Positions 33,698 through 42,447 of a DNA stretch of 64,000 nt are shown here, piece by piece. The notes under the pieces are model-generated. The model was not told where the DNA came from, made no database searches, and saw only the letters and a program-made list of their open reading frames with translations. The position numbers were made by a program, and so were the translations under genes. Source of the stretch: Desulfovibrio desulfuricans DSM 642 (lineage in GTDB: Bacteria; Desulfobacterota; Desulfovibrionia; Desulfovibrionales; Desulfovibrionaceae); assembly GCF_000420465.1 (NCBI RefSeq), contig NZ_ATUZ01000014.1, forward strand, positions 186,001-250,000, read 5' to 3'. The stretch's first letter is position 1. Each line of letters begins with the position of its first letter.

Positions 33698-35922
33698 ACG
33701 ACACTTTCTCCACTTCTGCGGATCATCTGAACATATCCGCCCCCACGCCCGCCCGGCCCGAAATTCTGGCTCCGGCGGGCGACGCGCCTTCATTCCTGGC
33801 CGCCCTTGCCGCCGGGGCAGACGCCATCTATCTGGGCCTCAAACATTTTTCTGCCCGCATGCAGGCAGAAAACTTTGGCCTGACGGAACTTTCGCGCCTG
33901 ACAGACCTTGCCCATGCGGAAAACGCCCGCGTTTACGTGGCCATGAATACCCTGGTCAAGCCCAACGAGCCAGCTCAGGCCTATCGGCTGGCGGCGCGCC
34001 TTGCCCGTCAGGTCAGGCCCGACGGGCTGATCGTGCAGGATCTGGCTATGCTGGATCTGGCGCGCCAGGCTGGTTTTGAGGGCGGGCTTTATCTTTCCAC
34101 CCTTGCCAACCTCACCCATCCTGAAAGCCTTTTGCAGGCCAAAAGACTCGGCGCCAACCGTGTTATCCTGCCGCGTGAGCTTTCCATAGATGAAATCCGC
34201 ACCATGGGCGAGGCCTGCCCCGAAGGCCTTGACCTTGAATGTTTTGTGCACGGCGCGCTGTGCTACTGCGTTTCGGGCCGTTGCTACTGGTCGAGCTACA
34301 TGGGCGGCAAAAGCGGCCTGCGGGGCCGCTGCGTGCAGCCCTGCCGCCGCGTGTACCGTCAGGGCGGCCCCGCTGCCATTGCTCTTGTGCGCAATGCGGA
34401 ACGCGAGGAACAGGACCGCATGCGCCAGGAACAGTCGCGCATGGACATTGCCCGCAAAAACCGCACCGGGCGTGATGGGCGTGGCAAGGCCGACGACCGG
34501 CGCAACGAATCTTTTGACGCGCCCCGCCGCCCAAGCTCACGCGGGCAGATACGCGGCAAGGAACACAACGGACGCTGGTTCTCCTGCCTCGATCTTTCGC
34601 TGGACGTGCTGGCAAAAACCCTGCTGAACATCCCCCACCTTGTGTCGTGGAAGATCGAAGGTCGCAAAAAAGGCCCGCATTACGTGTATCACGTGGTTAC
34701 GGCCTACCGCATGCTGCGCGACAACCCCGGCGATGCCCAGGCCCGCAAGGCTGCGGAAGAAATCTTGCAAATGTCGCTGGGCCGGCCCTCCACGCGCGCG
34801 CGCTTTTTGCCGCAGAAGGACCACACCATCCCCACCACGCCGGACGGTCAGACCAGTTCCGGCCTGCTGGCGGGCAAGATTCGCATTGAACCTGAAGGCG
34901 GCGTGACGCTCAAGCCCTTCTTTGAACTGCTGCCGCAGGATTACCTGCGAGTGGGTGTTGAAGACGAGCGCTGGCATGCCACTTTGCCCGTAACCCGGCG
35001 TATTCCCAAGGGCGGCAGCCTTACCATGCGCCTGCCCAAGCACAAGACGCCCAAGGCTGGCACGCCTGTCTTTCTTATTGACCGGCGCGAACCAGAACTC
35101 ATGCGCATCATCAAAAGCTGGCAGGCGCGCCTTGAGGCCATGCCCGCCCGCCCCAGCAAGGCTGTGGAAAGCGACCCCCGCCTGCCCAAGCCCATCAAGG
35201 CAAAAACCCGGCCCGACATGTACGTGCGCTCAAGCGTGCCCCATGGCAAGGAGACCCGCACTGGCCGCAGCCAGTTGCAGGCCCTCTGGCTTTCGGCGCG
35301 CAGCGCCGAGCTTTCACGCACTGTTACCCCGCGCATGTGCTGGTGGCTGCCGCCGGTTATCTGGCCTGATGAAGAAGAAACCATCCGTCGCTCCATCGGG
35401 CGGCTGTGGCGTGACGGCGCGCGACATTTTGTGTGCAACGCTCCGTGGCAACGCGGATTGTTCCCCGAACAGCTTGACGAAAACGCCGACCTGCTGGCCG
35501 GGCCTTTCTGCAACGCGGCCAATGCCTCTGCCCTTGGCATACTTGCCAGTATGGGATTTTCGGGCGCTTTTGTAAGCCCTGAACTGGCGCAGGAGGATAT
35601 GCTGGCCCTGCCCGCGCAAAGCCCTCTGCCCCTTGGCGTGGTGCTTTCCGGTTACTGGCCCGTTGGCATCAGCCGTTTCGGTCTTTTGGGCGTCAAACCC
35701 AATGAGCCATTCCTCAGCCCCATGGGCGAACCCTTCTGGGCGCGGCAATATGGCGGCAACATCTGGATTTATCCTGGCTGGCCGCTTGATATCACCGCCA
35801 AAAGGCAGGAACTGCTCTCGGCGGGATACGGTTTCTTTGCGCACATGCAGGAAAATCCGCCTGCCTCCGTGCCCGAAATGCGGCGCAAAAGCCTGTTCAA
35901 CTGGGAAGGGGATTTGCTGTAA
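33694..35922 (+). CDS. Peptidase U32 family protein, RlhA-like
   Basis: 742 residues. The U32 domain begins PEILAPAGDAPSFLAALAAG. It contains the conserved cysteine cluster (ECFVHGALCYCVSGRC, then GRCVQPCRRVY) around residues 185-220, which in U32 proteins binds an Fe-S cluster. Family members TrhP/RlhA hydroxylate tRNA or 23S rRNA; older names call them collagenases. An unusual charged insert (~230-295, Arg/Asp-rich) follows the cysteines. The C-terminal half is a DUF3656-like extension. Coupled to the epimerase by ATGA, though with no obvious shared function. Confidence 0.88.
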   Translation: MNDTFSTSADHLNISAPTPARPEILAPAGDAPSFLAALAAGADAIYLGLKHFSARMQAENFGLTELSRLTDLAHAENARVYVAMNTLVKPNEPAQAYRLAARLARQVRPDGLIVQDLAMLDLARQAGFEGGLYLSTLANLTHPESLLQAKRLGANRVILPRELSIDEIRTMGEACPEGLDLECFVHGALCYCVSGRCYWSSYMGGKSGLRGRCVQPCRRVYRQGGPAAIALVRNAEREEQDRMRQEQSRMDIARKNRTGRDGRGKADDRRNESFDAPRRPSSRGQIRGKEHNGRWFSCLDLSLDVLAKTLLNIPHLVSWKIEGRKKGPHYVYHVVTAYRMLRDNPGDAQARKAAEEILQMSLGRPSTRARFLPQKDHTIPTTPDGQTSSGLLAGKIRIEPEGGVTLKPFFELLPQDYLRVGVEDERWHATLPVTRRIPKGGSLTMRLPKHKTPKAGTPVFLIDRREPELMRIIKSWQARLEAMPARPSKAVESDPRLPKPIKAKTRPDMYVRSSVPHGKETRTGRSQLQALWLSARSAELSRTVTPRMCWWLPPVIWPDEEETIRRSIGRLWRDGARHFVCNAPWQRGLFPEQLDENADLLAGPFCNAANASALGILASMGFSGAFVSPELAQEDMLALPAQSPLPLGVVLSGYWPVGISRFGLLGVKPNEPFLSPMGEPFWARQYGGNIWIYPGWPLDITAKRQELLSAGYGFFAHMQENPPASVPEMRRKSLFNWEGDLL

Positions 35923-35985
35923 GGGGCATGCCGCCCCAAACCCCGGGCGGCTGACCGCATTCACAGCATCCTGACACATACTTGC

Positions 35986-36026
35986 GGGCCGCCGACAGAA
36001 TATGGTTTCTGACGGCGGTCCTTTTT
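35986..36026 (+). terminator. Terminator after the U32 gene
   Basis: GGGCCGCCGACAGAA (35986-36000) pairs with TTCTGACGGCGGTCC (36007-36021) with minor mismatches, followed by five T. It lies just before the methyltransferase start. Confidence 0.8.
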
Positions 36027-36044
36027 CCGGCGCAGGAAGCCCCA

Positions 36045-36899
36045 ATGCACACGGATGAACCTTTTTACAACGCCCGACAGCTTTTTCCACGCGGGCTTGA
36101 GCAGCCGGAAGGCAGCCTGCGCTTTGGCGCAGACGCCCTCCTGCTGGCTGCCTTTGCCGCACGGCATGTGGAAAACCTGAACGCGTCACGCCAGGCGCAT
36201 CTGACTGCGGCAGAATTGGGCTGCGGCTGCGGAGCCGCCCTGCTGGGGCTGGCCTTGCGTTGCGCTGGCATTACCGGGCTGGGGCTGGACAGGGAAGGGC
36301 CGCTCGTGCAGGCCGCCACAGCCAATGCCGCGCGCCTTGGCTTGACAGACAGGCTGCGCTTTGTCGAAGCTGATCTGGCCGACAGAAAGCTCTTGCCAGA
36401 ACAGGCAGGCGCAACAGGTGGCAGCCATGCCGGAAAGTTTGATCTGGTTCTGGCAAATCCGCCCTATGGAGTAGCCGGGAGGCCCTCGCCCCGCCATATG
36501 CGCGAACGGGCGCTGCGTGGCGCACAGGGCGAGGAAAGCCGGGAATACGTGCTCCAGCTATTCTGCCGCGCTACGGCAGCCCTGCTGCGGCATCAGGGCT
36601 GTTTTTGCTGCATTTATGACGCACAGGCCTTGCCGCTGTTGTGCACGGCCTTGAACGATGCGGGCCTTGGGCTGCGCCTCCTGCTGCCCGTGAGGGCGCA
36701 CAGGACAAAACCCGCATTGCGGATTCTCGCTCTGGCCCGTAAGAATGCCGCGCACGAAACCCTGATTGAAGCGCCGCTGACGCTGCACACCGGGCCATCC
36801 ATCAATGTCAGCCGTGGAACCAGCAGCGTCATGGGTGGCGGCACGGGCGGGCCTCGGTGGTCTGCACAGGCCTTGCGCTTCTGCCCCTGGCTGGCCTGA
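36045..36899 (+). CDS. TrmN6-like N6-adenine methyltransferase
   Basis: About 284 residues from the ATG at 36045 (AGGAAG upstream). It has SAM-binding AAELGCGCGAALLGLAL and the catalytic NPPY of LVLANPPYG, used by N6-adenine methyltransferases. The N-terminal QPEGSLRFGADALLLAAF matches tRNA1(Val) A37 methyltransferases (TrmN6/YfiC). A tRNA target is therefore likely. The C-terminal tail after residue ~240 is Ser/Gly-rich and not conserved-looking. Confidence 0.82.
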   Translation: MHTDEPFYNARQLFPRGLEQPEGSLRFGADALLLAAFAARHVENLNASRQAHLTAAELGCGCGAALLGLALRCAGITGLGLDREGPLVQAATANAARLGLTDRLRFVEADLADRKLLPEQAGATGGSHAGKFDLVLANPPYGVAGRPSPRHMRERALRGAQGEESREYVLQLFCRATAALLRHQGCFCCIYDAQALPLLCTALNDAGLGLRLLLPVRAHRTKPALRILALARKNAAHETLIEAPLTLHTGPSINVSRGTSSVMGGGTGGPRWSAQALRFCPWLA

Positions 36900-36953
36900 C
36901 GCATGCTTTGCCGTAATCAATCCCGCACAGATTCCATCCCCACAGGGTGAATT

Positions 36954-39900
36954 ATGAATTTTATAGCTGATCTGCACATCCATTCCCGTTTCTCGCGCGC
37001 CACAAGCAAGGCCCTCAATCCCCGCCATCTGGCGGCCTGGGCGCGCTGCAAAGGCATCAACGTACTGGGCACCGGGGATTTTACGCACCCCCAGTGGCGG
37101 GCGGAACTGGCGGAACAGCTCGTGCTGGACGAGCACACGGGCCTCTACAGGCTGGCGGTTGAGCCGGAAACGCTTGAGTTCATGGATGCCAAGGCTGGCC
37201 CGGGCATGCAGGAATCCACCGCTCCGCTGTTTTTGCTGCAAACGGAAATCAGCTCGATCTACAAACGCGGCGGCAAGGTGCGCAAGGTGCACAACCTTGT
37301 GTTTGTGCCCACCCTTGAGGATGCGGAGCGCCTTTCGTTGCGGCTGGCGCAGATCGGCAACCTCAATGCCGATGGCCGCCCCATTCTGGGGCTGGACTCG
37401 CGCGACCTGCTTGAAATCATGCTGGAATGCGCGCCCGGATCGGTGATGATTCCCGCCCATGTGTGGACGCCATGGTTTGCGCTTTTCGGCTCCAAATCAG
37501 GCTTTGACAGGCTTGAAGACTGCTACGGCGATCTTTCGGAGCACATTTTTGCGCTGGAAACGGGCCTTTCGTCTGACCCAGCCATGAACCGCCTGATCAG
37601 CAGGCTTGACGGCTACGCCCTTGTGTCCAATTCAGACGCGCATTCCGGAGCCAACCTTGGGCGCGAGGCCAATCTGTTTGCGGGCCGCCCCAGCTATGCG
37701 GGCATGTTTGCGGCTTTGCGCGCCTCTGCCCGGCGGGAAGACCAGTGCAATCTGGACTGCCGCTTTCTCGGCACCATGGAATTCTATCCTGATGAAGGTA
37801 AATACCACCTTGACGGGCACCGCGCCTGCAACGTGGTGCTGGAGCCTAAAGAATCGCTGGCTCTAGGCAACATCTGCCCGGTCTGCGGCAAGCCGCTCAC
37901 GGTCGGCGTATTGCACCGGGTGCTGGAACTGGCAGACAGGGAAACCCCGCCGGAACTCCCGCGCGAACCGGAAGTGCGCCCGCTGATTCCGCTGGCCGAA
38001 GTCGTGGGCGAAATCCTTGGCGTTGGCCCGGCATCGCGCCGGGTGCAGGAGCGTTACAGCAGTCTCCTGCGCGAGCTGGGGCCGGAGCTGGATATCCTTT
38101 GCCGTCTGCCGGAAGCAGACATTCGCGCCCACTGGGAGCCGCTGGGCGAAGCAGTGGCCCGCATGAGGCGCGGTCAGGTCTACCGCAAAGGCGGCTATGA
38201 CGGCGAATACGGCACCGTGCGCGTTTTCTCCCCTGAGGAAGTGGCCGATGCGCGCGGCACCCTGCCGGGCGTAAAGGCTCCTGCCAAACGAGGGCGCAAA
38301 AAGGCTGAACCACTTGAATCTGCAACTGCCGCACAGCCCGCATCCGTGCGCGTGCGTCGGGCCAGCCTCCCCCTTGCGGGTGATACCAACGCAGAAGCCA
38401 CAAGCAATTTTTCCGCGGTAAAATCCGCAGCTAAAACTGACATGCCTGCGCAGGCCTTTGCCTATTCTGACGAGCAGCAGACGGCGCTTGCAGCGGGCCC
38501 AGCGCCCGTGCTGGTGCTTGCTGGCCCCGGCGCGGGCAAAACCCGCGTTCTGGTGGGCCGCCTGCAATGGCTTGCGGAACAGGGCGCGGACATGCGCAGG
38601 GTGCTGGCTGTCACCTTTACGCGGCGCGCGGCGGATGAACTGCGGGAAAGACTGTCCAAGGCCTTTGATGGTGGCGCGCAAACGGCGCTGCCGCAATGCG
38701 ACACCCTGCACGGCATGGCCTGGGCGGCCCTGCGCGCTGCCAGCGCGGACAATCCCCCGCTGTTGCTTGGCGAGGATGCCGCGCTCAATTTGTTCCGTCT
38801 GGCAAATCCGGAACTGGAAAAGCGCGACGTGCGCAAACTGTGGGATGCCCTTGCTCTGGCGCGTGAGGGTGGCGTTCTTGCGCAGGAGCCTGCTCAAAGC
38901 CCTCTGGCCCGAGCTGCTGCCAACTACGTTGCGCGCAAAAATATGGGGCAGCGCTATGCGGACTACGCCGACCTTCTGGACTGGTGGCTGGAGCACGCCC
39001 GCACCCTGCCCGAAAATGAGCGTCCACAGCATGTGCTGGTAGATGAAGTGCAGGATCTTTCCGCTGTGCAGCTTGCCATTGTTCGCGCCTTGCTGCCTGC
39101 GGATGGGCATGGATTTTTCGGCATTGGCGACCCGGATCAGGCCATTTATGGATTCCGTGGCGTTACGGGCCAAAGCGAGGCCAGTCTGCGCGCCTGCTGG
39201 CCGGGGCTGAACGTCTTCCGCCTTGGGCAGAGCTTCCGTTCCAGCCAGAGCGTACTGGATATGGCCCGCAGCCTCCTGCTCCACAAGGGGCAGTGCGGCC
39301 CATTGCTGGCCGCGCAATCCCTCACGGCTGAACTGCGGCTCTTTTCCGCTCCCGATGAGCGCACCGAGGCCCGCTGGGTAGCAGAGCGGGTTCGACATCT
39401 GCTGGGTGCAACGGCCCACACCTTGCTGGATCACAGCAAGGGGGACGACCTGCACGGCCTGGCCGGAGCACTGGCACCGGGCGACATTGCGGTTCTTGTG
39501 CGCCTGAAAGCGCAAATTCCCCCCCTGCGTGCGGCCCTTGAACAGGCGGGGATACCATGCGCCGCGCCCTCACAGGATGGATTCTGGCAAGACGCCGCCT
39601 GCGCGCACCTGTTGAGCCTGCTAGGCGCTCATTGCGGTTTTGCGCATGTATCTACCGAGGATCGGGGTCAACAGGATACCTTGCCGCAAAACTGGACATC
39701 GGCAGAGAGCCTGCCTGCTCCGGAGCGTATGCTCCCCTGGCTTGCCAAACAGCCATGGGCAGGGGAAGTCTTTACCGGCAGCCGCCCTTGGCGCGAACTG
39801 TGCCGCCTGTGGAACCAGAGCGGGCACTGGGCGGGCTTTTTTGAGCAGCTGGCATGGCTCCAGGAGGCCGAGCTTGTACGCGCCAAGGCCGAGAGTGTGC

Positions 39901-40253
39901 AGATTCTGACCTTGCACGCATCAAAGGGGCTTGAATTTCAGGCTGTTTTTCTGCCGGGGCTTGAAGACGGTCTTTTGCCTTTGCGGCGTGAACTTTTGTT
40001 CCCTGCTGCGGATGCCGCGACCAGCAGCACCCAAAGAGAGGCCGACGAGGCCGAGGAGCGCCGTTTGCTGTACGTGGGGCTTACGCGTGCTGCGCGGGCG
40101 CTTTTTCTCAGCCATTGCGCACAACGCTCTCTTTATGGGCGCACCCTGCATTTGCAGCCCTCGCCCTTCATGAGCCAGATATGCGAATTTTGCCGACACA
40201 GCACCCTTGCAACACGCACCCGTAAGGAACAGAAACAGATCAGCCTGCTCTGA
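36954..40253 (+). CDS. PHP phosphoesterase-UvrD helicase fusion
   Basis: 1099 residues in two enzymes. Residues ~1-330 are a PHP domain of the TIGR00375 type: DLHIHSRFS metal site, TGDFTHP, SNSDAHSGANLG, and a zinc-like CPVCGKPL at ~306. Residues ~500-1090 are a superfamily 1A helicase: Walker A GPGAGKTRVLV (~522), VTFTRRAADELRERL, VDEVQDLS (Walker B), GDPDQAIYGFRG, TLHASKGLEFQAVFLPGLED and YVGLTRAARALF. An Ala-rich linker of ~70 residues joins them. This suggests nucleic-acid unwinding tethered to phosphoester hydrolysis for DNA repair. All listed motifs look intact. Confidence 0.92.
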   Translation: MNFIADLHIHSRFSRATSKALNPRHLAAWARCKGINVLGTGDFTHPQWRAELAEQLVLDEHTGLYRLAVEPETLEFMDAKAGPGMQESTAPLFLLQTEISSIYKRGGKVRKVHNLVFVPTLEDAERLSLRLAQIGNLNADGRPILGLDSRDLLEIMLECAPGSVMIPAHVWTPWFALFGSKSGFDRLEDCYGDLSEHIFALETGLSSDPAMNRLISRLDGYALVSNSDAHSGANLGREANLFAGRPSYAGMFAALRASARREDQCNLDCRFLGTMEFYPDEGKYHLDGHRACNVVLEPKESLALGNICPVCGKPLTVGVLHRVLELADRETPPELPREPEVRPLIPLAEVVGEILGVGPASRRVQERYSSLLRELGPELDILCRLPEADIRAHWEPLGEAVARMRRGQVYRKGGYDGEYGTVRVFSPEEVADARGTLPGVKAPAKRGRKKAEPLESATAAQPASVRVRRASLPLAGDTNAEATSNFSAVKSAAKTDMPAQAFAYSDEQQTALAAGPAPVLVLAGPGAGKTRVLVGRLQWLAEQGADMRRVLAVTFTRRAADELRERLSKAFDGGAQTALPQCDTLHGMAWAALRAASADNPPLLLGEDAALNLFRLANPELEKRDVRKLWDALALAREGGVLAQEPAQSPLARAAANYVARKNMGQRYADYADLLDWWLEHARTLPENERPQHVLVDEVQDLSAVQLAIVRALLPADGHGFFGIGDPDQAIYGFRGVTGQSEASLRACWPGLNVFRLGQSFRSSQSVLDMARSLLLHKGQCGPLLAAQSLTAELRLFSAPDERTEARWVAERVRHLLGATAHTLLDHSKGDDLHGLAGALAPGDIAVLVRLKAQIPPLRAALEQAGIPCAAPSQDGFWQDAACAHLLSLLGAHCGFAHVSTEDRGQQDTLPQNWTSAESLPAPERMLPWLAKQPWAGEVFTGSRPWRELCRLWNQSGHWAGFFEQLAWLQEAELVRAKAESVQILTLHASKGLEFQAVFLPGLEDGLLPLRRELLFPAADAATSSTQREADEAEERRLLYVGLTRAARALFLSHCAQRSLYGRTLHLQPSPFMSQICEFCRHSTLATRTRKEQKQISLL

Positions 40254-40297
40254 TTTCCTCCCCCGATCTACGCCACCGATGGCAGGATGAAGGGCAC

Positions 40298-40321
40298 AAA
40301 AAAAAAGCGCCAGTTGCGCTT
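40298..40321 (-). terminator. Rho-independent terminator (minus strand)
   Basis: Read on the minus strand: AAGCGC, loop AACTG, GCGCTT, then nine T. It ends either the nrfR operon or a separate small RNA encoded at 40322-40523. Confidence 0.85.
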
Positions 40322-40523
40322 GTGCTTTTGCGGAATTGATTTCGGCCTGTGGCTCGATAGGCGATCAAGCAGGCTTGTAGGTTGGGCATAGGAGCATTGC
40401 ACCACCCTTGCCCCTATATCTAGCGGCCTGGAAACAAGGGCGCAACAGGCTGTCCGGCCTGACAAACGCCACACCCGGCAAAACTGCTCAAGAGTGCGCC
40501 ACAATGTGACGCAGAAAAGCCGC
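40322..40523 (-). ncRNA. Candidate structured RNA or long structured 3' UTR
   Basis: 202 bases without a supportable gene, ending in a strong minus-strand terminator. Read on the minus strand, the transcript can form ATAGGGGCA/TGCTCCTAT (one G-U), a competing stem TTGC-GCCCTTG/CAAGGG-GCAA, and an outer TGTGGC/GCCACA closing pair. I do not recognise it as SRP RNA, tmRNA or RNase P RNA; a 6S-like RNA is possible but not demonstrated. Confidence 0.35.
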
Positions 40524-40793
40524 TTATTCTTCCAGCCAGGAGTCGTCTTCAAGCACCTTGTAACCGCGCACGATGAGGTACACCACGCCGTCCGCTTCTT
40601 CCATGATGCCTGATACTTCCACGGGCACGCTGACCTCGTCATCCAGGTCAACCCCGGCGCCGCGCGGCACAATGCGGTATTCCACATCATCCTGCACAAC
40701 AGCGACACGGGCCTGGCGCGCATCCACAGAGCGCGGCACTGCCGCGACATAACCTCTGACAGTAATGGGACTCTTGTTCATAAGCTCTAACAT
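40524..40793 (-). CDS. Small hypothetical protein downstream of nrfR
   Basis: Not recognised. 89 residues from the ATG at 40793, or 85 from an in-frame ATG at 40781. Alternating hydrophobic strands (TVRGYVAAVPRSVDARQARV, EVSVPVEVSGIMEE, VVYLIVRGYKVLED) suggest a small beta-barrel, perhaps OB-like. It starts six bases after the response-regulator stop, so it is probably co-transcribed and coupled with nrfR. Acidic C-terminus, no membrane segment. Confidence 0.7.
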   Translation of the reverse strand: MLELMNKSPITVRGYVAAVPRSVDARQARVAVVQDDVEYRIVPRGAGVDLDDEVSVPVEVSGIMEEADGVVYLIVRGYKVLEDDSWLEE

Positions 40794-40799
40794 TGCCTT

Positions 40800-42350
40800 T
40801 CAATGCCGGTTTTTCTCGCCTATAGCTCCTTTTATTTTCTGACGCAAGCATCCCTGGCTCTTTGCCGCGTTTTTTTGACGCGCTTCGGCTCCGCACGCCT
40901 GAAGACCTTGTTGCAGGCCGTTTTTTTTCATCAGCTCATACCAGTGACCACGTGAAATACCTGCCACTTCCGAGGCTTTTCGCACGTCTTCCGCGCACAT
41001 GTCCCAAACCTGCCGCACGTAGGCTTTTTCAGCCTGCGATTTCCATTCACGCAGGCTCGGCGGTTTTTGCCCCAGCGCGTCATTTACTAAAAACCCGTTT
41101 TCCTGGGCAGTTATCCCCGCGCCGTCACTGCCGTGCAACCCACCATTCTCTTTGACCGGCGGCACGGTTCCCTGCCCCATGCGACGCCGCACGGAGTCCA
41201 CGCGCATACGCGTGGGAAGATGCGCAGGCAGGATCAGGTCGCTTTTGCCAGCCGTGAGGCATGCCCGCTCAAGACAATGGATCAGTTCGCGCACATTGCC
41301 GGGCCAGGCATACTCCAGCAGCACATCCAGCGCCTCGTTGGAAAGGGTTTTTTCCGGCTGGTCGTTGCCCAGGCAAAAGCGCGCAATGGCCTGCCGTGCC
41401 AGCGCGGGGATTTCGTCAAGCCGCTCGCGCAACGGCGGAATCACAATGGTGAGGCCTTGCAGCCTGTAGAGCAGATCTGCCCGGAAGCTGTTTTCCTTGG
41501 CCATGTGCTCCAGATTTTTATTGGTGGCGGCCACCAGCCTGAAATCGCTGCTGACCTCGCGCACCTCGCCCACAGGGCGAAAACGCCGCTGTTCCAGGGC
41601 TCGCAAAAAAACCCCCTGCATGGGCTGAGGCAGGTCACCCACTTCATCCAGAAACAGCGTCCCTTTGTCTGCCGCAAGCAGCAACCCTTCGCGCGCCCTG
41701 TCCGCACCTGTGAACGCGCCGCGGCTGTGGCCGAACAAATGGCTTTCCACCAGGGTTTCTGGCAGCGAGGCGCAGTCAACCGTTATAAACGGCCTGGCTG
41801 CCCTTGCACTGTTGCGAAAGAGCGCCCGGGCAAAGAGTTCCTTGCCTACCCCGGTTTCACCCAGCAAAAGCACGTTTACTTCGCTTTTTGCAGCCTGCGC
41901 CAACAGCTTGAGGGCGCGGCTCATGCCGGGGCCACTGCCAAGGATATGCCCGCTGTCCACAACCAGAGCTTCTGATACTGGGGTACGGTTTTGCCTGAAT
42001 TGCAGAATTTGCCGCAAACACTGCTCAATATCGCGCATCTGCAAGGGTTTGGTGAGGAATTCCCACGCCCCGGAGCGCAAGGCGGCCTCGGCATTGTCGC
42101 CGTCGCCGTTACCGGTGATGACAACCACATCCGGCGCACCGGGCAGGTGTGCAAAGTCGGCCTGATATTCAAGCCCGTTACCGTCCGGCAGCCATACGTC
42201 CAGCAAAACTACATCCACAGGCTCGCTGACCATGCGCAGCGCCTCCTGAATGGAAGCGGCCAGCAGGGTTTCGTGCCCCATACGGTTGCAGACCACCTGC
42301 ACCATTGTGCGCATCAGTCCTTCATCGTCCACCACAAGCACTTTGGCCAT
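40800..42350 (-). CDS. nrfR: Sigma-54-dependent response regulator of nitrite reduction
   Basis: 516 residues from the ATG at 42350. Receiver domain (~1-120): VDDEG, phosphoacceptor D51 in LLDVWLPDG, Lys in FLTKPL. AAA+ domain (~150-380): GETGVGKELFAR Walker A, the sigma-54-contacting GAFTGA loop and GTLFLDEVGDLP Walker B. C-terminal Fis-type helix-turn-helix (ASEVAGISRGHWYELMKKNG). Beside nrfHA and a sensor kinase, it corresponds to the NrfR regulator that activates nrfHA under nitrite in Desulfovibrio vulgaris. The -24/-12 promoter of nrfH fits this. Confidence 0.88.
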   Translation of the reverse strand: MAKVLVVDDEGLMRTMVQVVCNRMGHETLLAASIQEALRMVSEPVDVVLLDVWLPDGNGLEYQADFAHLPGAPDVVVITGNGDGDNAEAALRSGAWEFLTKPLQMRDIEQCLRQILQFRQNRTPVSEALVVDSGHILGSGPGMSRALKLLAQAAKSEVNVLLLGETGVGKELFARALFRNSARAARPFITVDCASLPETLVESHLFGHSRGAFTGADRAREGLLLAADKGTLFLDEVGDLPQPMQGVFLRALEQRRFRPVGEVREVSSDFRLVAATNKNLEHMAKENSFRADLLYRLQGLTIVIPPLRERLDEIPALARQAIARFCLGNDQPEKTLSNEALDVLLEYAWPGNVRELIHCLERACLTAGKSDLILPAHLPTRMRVDSVRRRMGQGTVPPVKENGGLHGSDGAGITAQENGFLVNDALGQKPPSLREWKSQAEKAYVRQVWDMCAEDVRKASEVAGISRGHWYELMKKNGLQQGLQACGAEARQKNAAKSQGCLRQKIKGAIGEKNRH

Positions 42351-42447
42351 CAGCTTGTTCCCCTTGTGATCACGCTTCCGCCGATTTTTTGTCTGCACGC
42401 CTTGCCGCGTCTGTCGGACAATACCTTTTGTGCTGGTATTCTGCACC

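Noticed and set aside
37863-39515. 550-residue open frame antisense to the PHP-helicase gene
   Set aside because: No family resemblance, rich in Ala/Arg/Gln/His; the sense frame has every helicase motif.
40322-40523. Naming the candidate RNA as 6S, SRP, tmRNA or RNase P RNA
   Set aside because: None of the signature sequences of SRP, tmRNA or RNase P is present, and a 6S assignment needs a covariance search that I cannot run.
40268-40750. 160-residue minus-strand frame overlapping the small nrfR-linked gene and the candidate RNA
   Set aside because: Overlaps the better-supported 40524-40793 frame, runs into the terminator stem and is Trp/Cys/Arg-rich like non-coding translation.
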